The position numbers were made by a program, and so were the translations under genes. From NCBI RefSeq assembly GCF_000003855.2, contig NW_003101679.1, forward strand, positions 1,062,417 through 1,126,416: a stretch of DNA of 64,000 nt, given 5' to 3'. The notes under the pieces were generated by a model. The model saw nothing but the letters and a program-made list of their open reading frames with translations. It had not been told where the DNA came from and searched no databases. Source of the stretch: Blastomyces gilchristii SLH14081 (lineage: Eukaryota; Ascomycota; Eurotiomycetes; Onygenales; Ajellomycetaceae). Every line of letters begins with the position of its first letter. Positions within the stretch are counted from its first letter, which is position 1. Below are positions 10,301-21,087 of this stretch, in pieces.

Positions 10301-12279
10301 GATGGGATCTGTTATGAGGGCGCAGATAGAGGAAGGAGAAGTCCGCACAGTTAGGTTGAGACGATCAAGTGCTTCTTTCTGTCTTATTCTGTTGTGTTGT
10401 TGCGGTGAGGTAAATACTTAGGTAGCTGCCACCGCCCGGCACACGGATACCGCGGAGTTGCGTCTCCTGACACACACAGAGAGAAAGTTAAAGATGCGAG
10501 GAAAACGCCGGAGACGAGAGAGAGAGCGCTGCCAAGATGAAGTTGTTTTTGTAACAATTGGTAGGTGAATTCAAGAACTCCTGGAAAGGTAAAAAAAAAA
10601 AAAGAAGAAGAAGAAGAAGAAGGGAGACTCTTTTATAAAAATGCTTATTATGTCCTATCTCAGCAGAAAAATAGTATACCAGTTTCAGCAACTTGGCAAC
10701 CCCAGATAGACAAAGGAAGACAATTATAATAACCTACTGAGAGAAAAGAAAAAGATAGCAAAATGGAAGGATGCCCTAGGAAACTCGAATCATAAATCCG
10801 TAAATACTTTAAGCACCAATCCCTGAGGAGAAGAAGGGGTAAAAAGAAAGAAAAGATAGAGAATCTGACAGAGGAAGAAAAGAAAAGAAAAAGAGGAAGA
10901 GGAAGAGGAAGAGGAACTAGGAACAAACGTGCCGAATCATCCAGAACAGTACTCCGTACCTCTCTATCCATCCTATCCCCATGATTCTTACGCTGTATGC
11001 TTTCCCATGCTTTCCCATTATTATTCAGCTGTTGCAGCCACGGATACCACGGAATCCGGCCAATCACTGCAAAAGCCGAAGATAAGGTTGACAATGATGG
11101 CAGGACGGGCAGGCGGGAACCGATCCTATGACGCCCCTCTCAAGCCTTCTCGGCAGGCGATTGGTAGAAATGGGGATAAAGAATGTGTTTCCCTCAGGCG
11201 CTTTTCCGAATCTTGGTAGCTCGACATAGGAGGTCCGAGGAGCCGCAGACGTGGCCCAATTGGACACGACACACAGGTGAAAAATAAAGAGGGGAAAAGA
11301 GACAAACAGCACAGACGGATCAAGCGGCAGAGAGTCTTGGTCATTTATTATTTATCAGCATAATATGATAACTAAACATAGGACTCCTCCCGGGTTCTTT
11401 TCCCGAATCTTTAACATGCTGGCGCAAAGGCTGAAGAGCAGAGATGGATGCAATGCATGGAACGTATTTTCGATTGCGCACCTAAGGCCCGTTCTGATTG
11501 GTCAGTGGGTGGCTTGGTGTGTTTTGTGGTGCTGGCTCCTGATTGGCTGTCAGTTTACCCAATTCCATACAACTTCTTTATAGATAGCTTTGTCTGATAT
11601 TTCGAAGTTCAGTTTGTCAAAAAGATATTTATCCAATCCAACAACCGCCTTCCACCTCCCTCTAGGAGCCTCGGCCATCTTAACGGAAGAGTTAGGCGAG
11701 TATATACGCTGTATAGCCTTGTCGTAGGCTCAATTTAGAGTTAAGATAAGCTTCGGAAGACCCACAGCGCAAGCATACACTAGCCCAGACACAGAGGGTG
11801 CTTTTTTGATCCTTCCTTCACTGCAGACTCAAAGCAATAATGTGAAGAACGGAGGAAGGGGTAGATACAACCCAGTAGTACTGCGCGGGCCCTCTTAAGC
11901 GCCAAAGTCACGTGGCACAGTACATTTTCCGAACTAGCTGGTTCAACAGAGGAAGCCTACATCTATGGTAGCATACTACGTCTACAGTAACCATCATGGG
12001 GCCAGTGTCAGACGCGCAGAAGTTCAGTGCCCTGATGCTAGTACTGTTTGATCAGTATTGATGCTGCCAGCCTGACATGTTCTTCTTCTTTAACTTTATG
12101 CAAAATACAACAGCTTTTGAAAGTTGTCTATAAGGATGCAACAGATCAAAAAGTTGATTTTATAACATCATCAGCTCTTGAAAAGGCCATTCAGAACTCC
12201 ACAAGGATTAACTCTCCAGATATCAGTGAATACCCCTGGCCCCCACCTGTTGATGACAGTTGGACTGATTGAGTGGATA
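10301..12279. other. Intergenic region with purine-rich repeats
   Basis: Upstream of the small membrane protein gene. Purine-rich microsatellites occur near 10590-10625 (A then GAA units) and 10880-10915 (GGAAGA units). Short frames, including the one at 12048-12272, show no recognised domain. No gene is supported. Confidence 0.5.
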
Positions 12280-13399
12280 TAACAATTGATAACTTGATAA
12301 ATGGAGTTAACATCTCAAGTGAGGAACAAGAGTAAGTCAAATCACACTATTTTGCTTGACTCTACTTATTCTCTTCATGTTTAGTAACTCTTTTACCAGA
12401 TTTGTTGACTCATTGTTTTCCACACTAGGTCAAGGCTTGGTAGTTAATGATCACTGTTGTGTTCTTTGAACATCAACTCTTTCAACATCATTCAGATCAC
12501 TGGACTTTTATGATCTGGGATCACTTGTCATCAGACTTGAAGAGTGGGAATTATCTTCTGCAGAGTGAAATTCTAGAGATAACTTCTATTTTATATCATC
12601 AGATGAATGAAATGTGTTGAGACTCCTGGAAACACCAGTACATGCAGCTGAAGTTGACATATCAACATGATCAATTAACAGTACAGCTTGCTTCCTCTTA
12701 TCCCCTCTGTCTTCAGTGAACTTGTACAAAGTAGTGTCTCTTTTTAGTACTCTCTTTTTTACACTGCCATGCAAACACTGATATCCTGCTAGGCCACAAT
12801 CATGACCTTTATAATTGAGACAACCTGCGACTCATCTGACCAAAATCCCACACTGACATGTACACTGAGGGGTTTCTATGATCTTAGCATGTCCTCCTAC
12901 AACAAGTCTTCAGTTCATGAAATTGTGAAATGGATTCTTTGTTCACCAGGGCTAACTCAGGGCGTTCCCTTGAGACACAAGAAAGTGTGATGTTTTCATC
13001 ATTTCCATGTTCGATGGGCTTATTTACTATGAGACTGGGGCATGCAACTGGTGATAATCAGGTTTTTTAATTTTCAACTACTGTTTTTATTATCTTCATA
13101 CCTCTTGTGTTGTGAGCTGAGCATCTTTAATTCTCAAAATTTTTATTTATCTGACAATCTACATAATATAAAACTACCCCCAAACTGAATTACATCGCTT
13201 CCAAAAGATCCCTATAAGTTTTGAAAGTTGTTGAGAGGGAGTAGAATAAGGGCATGCGGGTGCTAAAAATGGATTGAAAAAGAGAATTGTGAGCCAAAAA
13301 TGGTGAGAAACAAAAGGATCTCAATCCTTCAAAACTTGCCAGTTCGCGTGAATCCTTTGTTTTTTATCTTGGTTTGACGCGAGTCAAAACAATCCTTAC
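12280..13399. other. CpG-poor degraded repeat-like stretch
   Basis: More AT-rich than its surroundings and almost free of CpG, like the dead transposons farther along. It directly precedes the transposase remnant, so it is probably decayed mobile DNA, but no protein domain is legible on either strand. Confidence 0.4.
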
Positions 13400-13785
13400 C
13401 AAGGAAGGCTTCTTTTAGCCATTCAAGCACTTAATAAAGGTCAAATTTCAAGTGTACGATCTGTAGCAAAGGTGTATAATGTTCCTCAATCCACTCTTAC
13501 CCATCGCATGAATGGTCGTACAGCACGCTTTGAGACTCCACCCTCAGTCTTACAGAGGAAGAATCTCTTATTCAATGGATCCTATCTATGGCTGAGCGAG
13601 GCCAGCCACCCCGGATTGCGACCGTACGAAATATGGCCAATTTACTTCTGTCTGAACGAGAAACAAAGTCTGAATCCAAGCCTCCCCCTCCTCCCTCAAC
13701 AGTTGGTGTTAACTGGGTACAAAACTTTATTAATCGCCATGATGAGTTACAATCGAAGTTATGTGGGATACATCATACATGCATC
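13400..13785 (+). pseudogene. Frameshifted N-terminal fragment of a pogo/Fot1-type transposase
   Basis: Starting near 13406 one frame reads LLLAIQALNKGQISSVRSVA and then KVYNVPQSTLTHRMNGRTAR. This is the psq/CENP-B-like helix-turn-helix start typical of pogo/Fot1 transposases in fungi. After about 13545 the homology continues in another frame with LTEEESLIQWILSMAERGQP, then WVQNFINRHDELQSK, the second DNA-binding half. So there is a single-base frameshift within the DNA-binding domain. The similarity stops near 13785 and no DDE catalytic domain follows, so this is a truncated dead copy. Confidence 0.7.
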
Positions 13786-14629
13786 GCAATAATAATAATG
13801 AATGATCTTGGACCTAACAAAATTTCCAAAGCAAAATATGCCAATAATTATTCTTTATACAGCCCCAACTACAGGGGCGCGGGCTATTTTCCTGCAGGCG
13901 TTGAACGAACACCTATTTATCCCGCAACGACAAAGCGGTTGGGATAGCGACCCTTCCACCTCTTATTTTTCAACATGCGCGAGTCGCAATAGATCTGGAT
14001 TGAATCGTTCTAATCGACCCGATGGACTTCGAATCCAACCTTACAGATTGGCAAGTACACATGTACACGTCAACCTCTTGGACGATCCAAGACAACGGCT
14101 ACTGATGTCATAGGGCGTGTTTGCTGCCCCTGTTCGAGCAGGAGCGAGCGAAATCAGCATCAACACACAGAGCGGAGCCGGCCTTTCTTGGGTCTGCGAT
14201 TGCAGAGGAAAATAATGCTCTGGATCAAGACAAGACTATACTCTTTCCTGCATCCATGATGATGCAAACGCGATAAATGGCGTGTGATACCGAGGGCAAC
14301 CGAGCGGAGGTGGTTTGAGCGATCTCCTATGTAGGGCGTCAAAAGCCTCGTGTTCAATGGATCTCTTCTCCCTCTAGCTTTCATTTACTGAGCACAAGGT
14401 GAGACGTCGAATTCTCCATGGCTGTTTGTTGACATTCCGCTCATATAAAAGTTGGTAGGCACCCACCCCCACACTCGCTCTGAGTGTACGTAGATACTTC
14501 CCGCTGTGGTCTCTCTCATCTATTCTTCATCGTGCATAATTCTCTCTGCAGGGACTACATACCATCCGCTACGTTATTGAAGATTCTTCATTTCCTCCCA
14601 ATACCGAATCCTCAATTGAATCTTAAGCC
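13786..14629. other. Intergenic region, promoter of the FAD oxidoreductase gene
   Basis: Contains the presumed promoter of the next gene; no other gene is seen. Confidence 0.5.
14444..14450 (+). promoter_or_regulatory. TATA-box candidate
   Basis: TATAAAA about 180 bp before the ATG at 14630, followed by a C/T-rich stretch, a usual arrangement in filamentous fungi. Confidence 0.45.
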
Positions 14630-15970
14630 ATGCCTGCAACTCCGTTTTCCACCATCCAAAAGAACACCACCGAAAACTCCATCTTCATCGTAGGCGGGGG
14701 CATTGTCGGTTCATCTCTAGCATACTATCTCAGCAAATCTGCCACTGCCCAAAATGGGATTCCCAAGATCGTGGTTTTGGAGAAATCTCTCGGGTCCCTG
14801 TTAGGCTCAACCAACTACGCCCCAGGATTTGTGGGACAGTACAACGACTCTGCCATAGAAACCAAGTTGGCAATGGACAGTGTGCGGGAATACCTTACCG
14901 TCCCCAATGGGTTTGATGTCGTAGGGGGTATGGAGTTGGCAGCTACGGAACCTGGTGTGGGACGGTTAAAGCGACGGTGTGCCGATGCGTTAGCAGCGGG
15001 TTTACCATCTGAGATGATTACCGTGGAGAAAGCAGCAGCGCTGGCGCCTGATTTCGTCAAGACGGATACCACCAAGGCTGCGTTACATTTTGCCTCTGAT
15101 GGGACTGCAAACCCGAAGATTATTACGGCATACTTTCGCCAAAAGGCCGCGGAAAACGGCGCTTTCTTTGTCCAAGCTGGTGTGACAGGTTTGGAAGTGG
15201 GAGATCATGGAGCGATCAAAACGATCTCAACATCTGAAGGACCCTTAAATGTCTGCTCTACGAGCCGCATCGTTCTCGCGACGGGAATATGGACGCGCTT
15301 TTTACTAAATGACGCCTCATCCGCGTCATCGTCTGGCAACCCTATAACTAAATCGCCCATTCCCATCACCCCCGTCGCGCATCCATACACTTTCACCCCT
15401 ACCCGGGCACCCAGACAGGGCCCTCCTTATCCATTCGTCCGCTGGCCTGAACGAACGGTTTACGCGCGCGATCACGGCACAAACGACGGGATGGGCACTT
15501 ACGACCACCCACCAATTCAAATCACCGACCCTTTCAACTCCGCGTTGGGCAGCTGGCCTAAAACGTTCGAAATTGCGCTTGCGGAGGGGGCCAGAACATG
15601 TCTGAAAAACGGCGAGCTGTTCCAGACGACGGATGGATGCACTGACGAGGAGATCGCTACGGAAAAGAAGAGGCCGTTCAATGGTATATTCTCGGTCACG
15701 CCGGACAATCTACCCTTGGCGGGGAAGGTGGGGGATGTGCAGAACCTGTGGCTCTGCGCTGCTGTGTGGGTATCTCATGCAGCTGGTGTTGCGTCGATTC
15801 TTGCGCGGGAAATTCTCCGGCGGTACGATGAGAGTGGTGAGGTTAGTGGCGATGACGAGGTTGTGCTCAAGGCTCTTGATCCGAATAGGTTTTTGGGTCG
15901 GGAGATGGAAGAATTGACGAGGATGGCATTGGGGAGATATAATGATATTTATAATAGTCAGCCATTGTGA
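14630..15970 (+). CDS. FAD-dependent oxidoreductase, DAO / dimethylglycine-oxidase-like (446 aa)
   Basis: Single exon starting at the ATG in GCCATGCC. The N-terminus holds the dinucleotide-binding fold IFIVGGGIVGSSLAYYLS with GxGxxG at 22-27 and the acidic strand end VVLEK (E51). Next comes GSTNYAPGFVGQ (59-70), then substrate-domain motifs and the C-terminal FAD-closing segment FSVTPDNLPLAGKVGDVQNL and WLCAAVWVSHAAGV. The architecture matches the DAO domain of dimethylglycine/sarcosine-type oxidases, which oxidise N-methylated amino acids with release of H2O2 or transfer to a folate domain. The C-terminal aminomethyltransferase (GCV_T) domain of true dimethylglycine oxidases is absent. Position 63 is Tyr where these enzymes typically have the His that carries covalent flavin, so FAD is probably bound non-covalently. 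The substrate is not determinable here. Confidence 0.83.
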   Translation: MPATPFSTIQKNTTENSIFIVGGGIVGSSLAYYLSKSATAQNGIPKIVVLEKSLGSLLGSTNYAPGFVGQYNDSAIETKLAMDSVREYLTVPNGFDVVGGMELAATEPGVGRLKRRCADALAAGLPSEMITVEKAAALAPDFVKTDTTKAALHFASDGTANPKIITAYFRQKAAENGAFFVQAGVTGLEVGDHGAIKTISTSEGPLNVCSTSRIVLATGIWTRFLLNDASSASSSGNPITKSPIPITPVAHPYTFTPTRAPRQGPPYPFVRWPERTVYARDHGTNDGMGTYDHPPIQITDPFNSALGSWPKTFEIALAEGARTCLKNGELFQTTDGCTDEEIATEKKRPFNGIFSVTPDNLPLAGKVGDVQNLWLCAAVWVSHAAGVASILAREILRRYDESGEVSGDDEVVLKALDPNRFLGREMEELTRMALGRYNDIYNSQPL

Positions 15971-16455
15971 GGAGATATGTCAATTGATTTCCTTCTTGCG
16001 GTATTTATGCAGTATTTTAGAGAGAGGAATATATATCTTTACCTTACTGAGTACAAAGAAATCGTGGCGTGATTGGTGCGGGGAAAGGACGATGGTCGAT
16101 GCTCGGATCCATTGTTATTACGTCATCCCTTGTCCGACGTTGGGTTTCACTTTGTTAGCTAGTTAGTTACCTTGAATCAACCCAGGGATCAACCTCTAGA
16201 AATAACGAATTTTTTTTGAGATTTAGTACGTTTGATTATTTGACTTGGACATAGTTAATTGTATATTTATCAATCCTCTCCTCTATAGTACTCGCGCCCT
16301 CTCCATCCTTCAACTACCAGTTTTTTGTTAACTCCGTGGTTTAGTGGGGGTGGCCAAACTGACGCGTACATTTTATCTGTCCTAGGTTCCTGCATCGTAC
16401 GGAGTACTGATGCGCGTATAGAAAGAACCTCTCACATCCCAGAGTTACCGCCATC
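15971..16455. other. Intergenic region
   Basis: Holds the 3' UTR of the oxidoreductase and the promoter of the DUF1760 gene; nothing else is visible. Confidence 0.55.
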
Positions 16456-18546
16456 ATGGCAACTGATGAACGCGATGACCCTCTCGTCAAGGCTCTCCCT
16501 CCCGAAACAGACTACCTGACCTATCTCACAATTCTAGAATACCAATTGACGCCCGAACGCCTGCCGATCCTACACAATCTGCTCCAGGATGAGAAGCTGA
16601 CGATAAATATAGGCTGGGACTTGGTCCAGTTGCTTCTTCCTATGATTCCGGCATCTCAGGAATGTCTACAAGATGTGGCTAGGCTGGGGAATCCGCGAGA
16701 GGTTATTTTGCGGGTTTCGAATTCATTGATGAAGTTGGAGCCCGTCGAAGAAGATGAGGAAGAAGCGAAGGACGAAATGGACGAAAAGAGAATCAGCAAA
16801 GCCATTGGGGAGGTTAATCTGGAGGAGAAACCCAGTGTGAACGACAATGAAGCTATAGACGATAAGTCAGGAGCTACACCCAAAGTCCCAGTGCACATCC
16901 TACAATTCAACTGCCTTCTTTCCATGCTCTCGGTCCTCCACTCCCGCATCCAAACAAAGTACCCCAGCCGTTTCGTTGCAACCTCCCTCCAAGCCGTGCT
17001 GGAAGCATACACTGCTTTCCCAACGGTGGAAACAACAGCGGCAGTGCTAGAATTCTTCAGAGACATAGCTGGCAAGAAGCGTCCGCGTCTACCGCCTCGG
17101 ATTACAAGTGAATCATTGTTGCCGCAGACCACACAAGAGTCTGCGCCGGATCCTGAGGCTGAATCGCATCCTGGGACTGCAGCATCCGGGGAAGGTGTTA
17201 TGGTAAAGAGACTTATGCAGTTTGGGCTTGTTGAGCTTTTGAAAACATATCTCTTGCATTGTATTAATGAGGCGCCTGCAGGCATGCAGTGGGCACTTCG
17301 ATTACAGGAGAAATTGGATACGAAGAATCGGATGCACTCATCGTTAAGCTTAATTGAGGAGTTCGGAAGGGATGGACGATTGAAAGAGCGGGATATGACT
17401 GTTGGGAAGATTATCGTATGTTTTGTCCCACTCCCATTAGTTATATTCTTTGTTCGTTTCGCGGATTCATTTCTAATTTCTTGTGTCCAGGCACTATCGC
17501 GAGATTTTGACTTAGAAACAAAGGAACTGCTGGATATCATTTCGAAGCCTGGTGACCAGCAACCACTTCCTCTAGACTTTGAAGAGACTCCGAAACACCC
17601 GAACGATGTCCCCATTCAAAGACATGGCTGTCTACTGCTGCTGGCAGCTCGGTCTGCCGCCGATAAACTTCTCTCTTCCGGCCAGCCAGTAAAACCCATT
17701 CCTGTCTTCCCTGATCTTGCCGCCATATTTTTGAATTTCCTTGGAGAAAGCAAATCTCCATATTCAACCATGATGGAAGAACCCGAAGCCCTCGTCGATT
17801 CGCTCTTATCCCTAGCCGTGATTGCCAGTTGTAACCCAGTTTCAGCCCCTCAAAATGAAACTGAATTTAGCCAACTCATCATCCAGCTCACGGCCTGTGC
17901 CCGTGCACCTGGTTTCCGTAGTTTTAGCCGGATGGCCCGTGTTCCATCAACAATATTCCACAGCAATCCCGACCCAACTGCACGATTTAATCTCATCAAC
18001 AAAATCCTCGAGAACGAAGATTTGCAGGATGCCCGAGAACCAGCAATAGGATGGCTAAAGGATGAACTCCTTCCAGCAGCCGCGCTAAATGCACCACCAG
18101 ACCAGAAAGAAAACATCTTCACGGACCCCAACCATTTCGCCATCCTCTTCCAGCACATCTACAAACCCATCCCGGCCGACTGGCTGGCCCTCGGGACCGC
18201 CAAAACCAAAGACCTCATTAACACCTGGATGACATTTACTCAACATCTGCTCCCCTACTACCTCTCCATCCTAAACCTCTACTATTTCCTCACCCAGTCC
18301 CCAGCCCTCTTCGAGCGGTTACAAATACAAAAACTCCACCCTGCTTTCGAATCCAACTTCCTCGTTCCACTCATGACCTTCGCGAAGCATATATCGACAG
18401 ACGCGGAGATCAAGGCACGGGTCGAGATGGAGGTTGGTGATGAGGCAGAACAGATGGGCCACGGAGCGGCTGAGTTGGTGTTACATATTATTGGGGAGAT
18501 TGAGGAGGGTTCGGCAGGGCTGTTGGGTGGCCAGGGTGAAGGGTGA
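16456..18546 (+). CDS. DUF1760 / Ybp-type (YAP1-binding, kinetochore Ybp2-like) protein (2 exons, 671 aa)
   Basis: Start ATG 16456 in CCATCATGGC. The N-terminus (LPPETDYLTYLTILEYQLTP, then IGWDLVQLLLPMIPASQECL) is characteristic of fungal DUF1760 proteins, all-alpha repeat proteins related to yeast Ybp1/Ybp2 and distantly to Alf4/glomulin. Ybp1 helps oxidise the Yap1 stress factor and Ybp2 acts at kinetochores; which role applies here is unknown. An acidic linker follows at about 95-120 (VEEDEEEAKDEMDEKR). A 75-bp intron at 17416-17490 (GTATGT, CTAAT, TCCAG) lies at phase 0 and is exactly 25 codons without a stop, so unspliced RNA would still read through and insert a hydrophobic segment (696 aa). 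I regard it as an intron because of its splice sites and its Phe/Val-rich translation inside a soluble helical protein. Confidence 0.78.
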   Translation: MATDERDDPLVKALPPETDYLTYLTILEYQLTPERLPILHNLLQDEKLTINIGWDLVQLLLPMIPASQECLQDVARLGNPREVILRVSNSLMKLEPVEEDEEEAKDEMDEKRISKAIGEVNLEEKPSVNDNEAIDDKSGATPKVPVHILQFNCLLSMLSVLHSRIQTKYPSRFVATSLQAVLEAYTAFPTVETTAAVLEFFRDIAGKKRPRLPPRITSESLLPQTTQESAPDPEAESHPGTAASGEGVMVKRLMQFGLVELLKTYLLHCINEAPAGMQWALRLQEKLDTKNRMHSSLSLIEEFGRDGRLKERDMTVGKIIVCFVPLPLVIFFVRFADSFLISCVQALSRDFDLETKELLDIISKPGDQQPLPLDFEETPKHPNDVPIQRHGCLLLLAARSAADKLLSSGQPVKPIPVFPDLAAIFLNFLGESKSPYSTMMEEPEALVDSLLSLAVIASCNPVSAPQNETEFSQLIIQLTACARAPGFRSFSRMARVPSTIFHSNPDPTARFNLINKILENEDLQDAREPAIGWLKDELLPAAALNAPPDQKENIFTDPNHFAILFQHIYKPIPADWLALGTAKTKDLINTWMTFTQHLLPYYLSILNLYYFLTQSPALFERLQIQKLHPAFESNFLVPLMTFAKHISTDAEIKARVEMEVGDEAEQMGHGAAELVLHIIGEIEEGSAGLLGGQGEG

Positions 18547-19583
18547 AAAGGGGAGTTGCGTTTGCTTTCAAAGATGCCAAGTAAGGGTGGAGTGGATGTA
18601 TGCTTTTTGAAGATTCTGGTAAGAGCCGTTTTGGCCCGTTATTGATCTCTCCCAGAAGGGATCTGTTTTTCATGAATAAGTGTGCGTTGCGAGTACAGTT
18701 TTCATTTTGGTTCAGATATGAGATATGCGACAGGAGCTGGCTAACTGGAAACGAATGCGGTATGATATGATATTTTTGTGTCGAATTTATATTTTAGTTT
18801 TCTGTTCTAGCTATGTGTTAGTTATTTCCCCGTTAGGTAGAGAGAGTTTGTTATATTATTAGTTCGGTTTCGACAGATCGGTCATGTCTTCAGCTCGGCT
18901 TTTTCTATGGTTCCTCCGCGTCGTATTATTTAAACCCGGAGCCGAGCCGAGTAACTAGTTACGCTGGTGACCCCGACTTTCCGTTCCTCAGTCATCGCAG
19001 TCAACGCATCATACTCGGCATGCTCCGTGCTAGGTAGTTATCCAATACATTGTTGCGGGGTGATTTCCCTTTCGGGTTTCCCAGATGTTCAACTGCGAAC
19101 CCAAATCTTGCACTGTTCAAACCTTGTATGTGACTGCCAATAAGACACAGCTCTTCGGCGGTTTGGTGACTCAAACATCCTTGGCAGGCTCGTAAAGCAG
19201 CCTTACCGAGAGTCCATCCCCAGTTACGGCATTGCATGACATGACGGCATAGTTAGAGTGTGGCAGTGAAAGTCGGTTCATTTTTCTCAAGAAACAAATT
19301 TCATGATAATCAACCACCATAGGGCATAGTGGTCATTCTGCTGTGTTTTGCTGTCGGACAACTATCGCCATTTGGATATATAATTTAGACCCTCAATCTC
19401 ATCCCAGCGCAATCACTTTGTTCCTCGAGCTCCCCACACCACAGCGGCGCAACTTCAGTGTGCTGCAGTCGTCAATTCCTCAACTCAACCCATCACATTG
19501 ATGCGATAACACCCCATTTCTTCCTCCCTCCCAGCGAAACCTTTACCCATCTCCCCCCCCCCCCAACAAAGCATATCAAAACC
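18547..19583. other. Intergenic region
   Basis: 3' UTR of the DUF1760 gene and promoter of the next gene, with a TATATAA near 19376 about 200 bp before its ATG. No other gene is seen. Confidence 0.5.
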
Positions 19584-21087
19584 ATGAAATCCAGTCGATC
19601 TCACAAAATCTCTACAGCAAAACACAGCTCTCTCACCTCCGTTACCGTACTCCCCACAAACAGCGCCACATATCACCCTGTCATCAGCCACTCCCACCTC
19701 TACGGCATCACCTTAGACAGCCTAAGCCCCGCAACAGCAATCCGACACACATTCATCAGACACTCGACTGTAAAATCTAATAAATCAACCACAGATCCAG
19801 GTAGTAGCAATATTAACGAAGGCAGCAGCCGTGGGGGCAGCGGCGGGAATGGCATGAGCACCATCTCGCAGAGCCATGTATCCCACTGCACCATCTCGGG
19901 CAGCAACATCGACTGCTGCAGCATGCGGAGGACCACCACGTCGAACGCAGAGTACGTTTCGGGTTCGCAAGTGCGCGGCTCAACAATACTAGGCACAGGG
20001 CGCATTTCTCAGAGCAAGCTGAAAAACGCGCAATTCCTGTGCACGTCGGACGATAACAGCAATAACAACAACGACAACGGCAACCATAATATTAATAATA
20101 ATAATATTAATAATAATAATAATAGCACCATACCAAATCCCGTTACTAATACTACCAAAACCGAAGTCAACAAAGGCGACATCCGCGACTCCATCGTCGG
20201 CCCATTACCGTGCACGATTAGCCGGAGCAGACTCAACAACGTAAAAATCTCCCAGAGTACGGTTAAGGATGCGTGTTTGAATGATTGCGATATCGACGGA
20301 TGCCGGATTGCGAAGGCGAAGTTTTCCGGGCTGTGGTTGAGGAATGGGATTTGGGAGGATGGGGAGCTGGTTGGGAAGGTGAATGAGGGGGAGGAGGTGA
20401 TTGTCAAGGCGAGGAATTTTGCGGAGATTGAGGCGCGGGAGCGGGAGCAGGAGCGGGAGAGGGTTAGAGGGATCAAGGGGTTAGGGATAGGGGTGGGGAT
20501 AGGGGTAATGACGGGGCCAGCCAGAGGTATTGAGGATCCTGTTTCTGCTTCCGTTGCTGCTGGTCGTTGTGCTCAGGGAGATAACGCGCTGCCCGAGATA
20601 ATATCGGGTGAAGCTAGTGACAGTAGACGTCGTCTCCAAGACGACGATATGGTAAGTGAGGAAATCGGTAGTTCCCTTATCTCGCGAGCCCAATGCATAT
20701 TCTATCCTACATCCCCTACATTTTACTCCTTTCACTGCCAAATTAGTTAGTTACTAAACCGACTACTTACTCCAAAAAACTAAGCTTGCCAACCCACCCC
20801 AAATACCACCGCCCCATTTCGACTCTCTTCTTCCTACAGCGGCAGCAGCAGCAGCAGCAGACGATGAGCAACGTAGCCCAGATCAACAAACGTCACCACC
20901 CCTTTCAAAGGATCAACCATATATCAGCACCGAAACTTACCCCAGCTCGCCGTCCACAGAGCGCTACTCAAGTGCCGCCGAAAGCTTACTCGACCCCGAT
21001 GAGGACGGCGAGTTTACGCTACAAGATCTTCCCGATATTAGACGTTTAGGCATTGACGATGAGAAGCCTCCACCATATACACCATAA
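19584..21087 (+). CDS. Fungal protein with pentapeptide-like / beta-helix-like repeats (2 exons, 456 aa)
   Basis: Exons 19584-20651 and 20785-21087; the intron of 133 bp has a GTAAGT donor, an ACTAAAC branch and a CTAAG acceptor at phase 0. Read this way the second exon runs LANPPQIPPPHF, an Ala tract, and ends EKPPPYTP. A downstream CTACAG acceptor would give another frame and a Gln-rich end, which I consider less likely. Two regions (about 95-160 and 210-255) consist of short units such as SQSHVSHCTISGSNIDCCSM and SRSRLNNVKISQSTVKDACL, with regular Ser/Asn/Cys spacing like pentapeptide or right-handed beta-helix proteins. They are separated by a poly-Asn tract. Then follow WLRNGIWEDGELVGKV, an Arg/Glu-rich helix (EAREREQERERVR) and an acidic C-terminus. 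It resembles uncharacterised filamentous-fungal proteins; function unknown. Confidence 0.72.
20056..20127 (+). repeat. AAT/AAC trinucleotide tract coding for poly-Asn
   Basis: A run of AAT/AAC/ATT codons inside the preceding gene encodes an Asn-rich spacer between its two repeat blocks. Length variation between strains is likely. Confidence 0.85.

Noticed and set aside
10660..11094. Minus-strand frame of 144 residues with Leu/Phe/Pro tracts
   Set aside because: It is the translation of purine-rich microsatellites; low complexity without family character.
12048..12272. Plus-strand frame of 74 residues
   Set aside because: No recognisable motif and no supporting exon nearby; probably chance in decayed repeat DNA.
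14028..14042. TTCGAATCC B-box-like word
   Set aside because: No A box or cloverleaf at the right distance on either strand.
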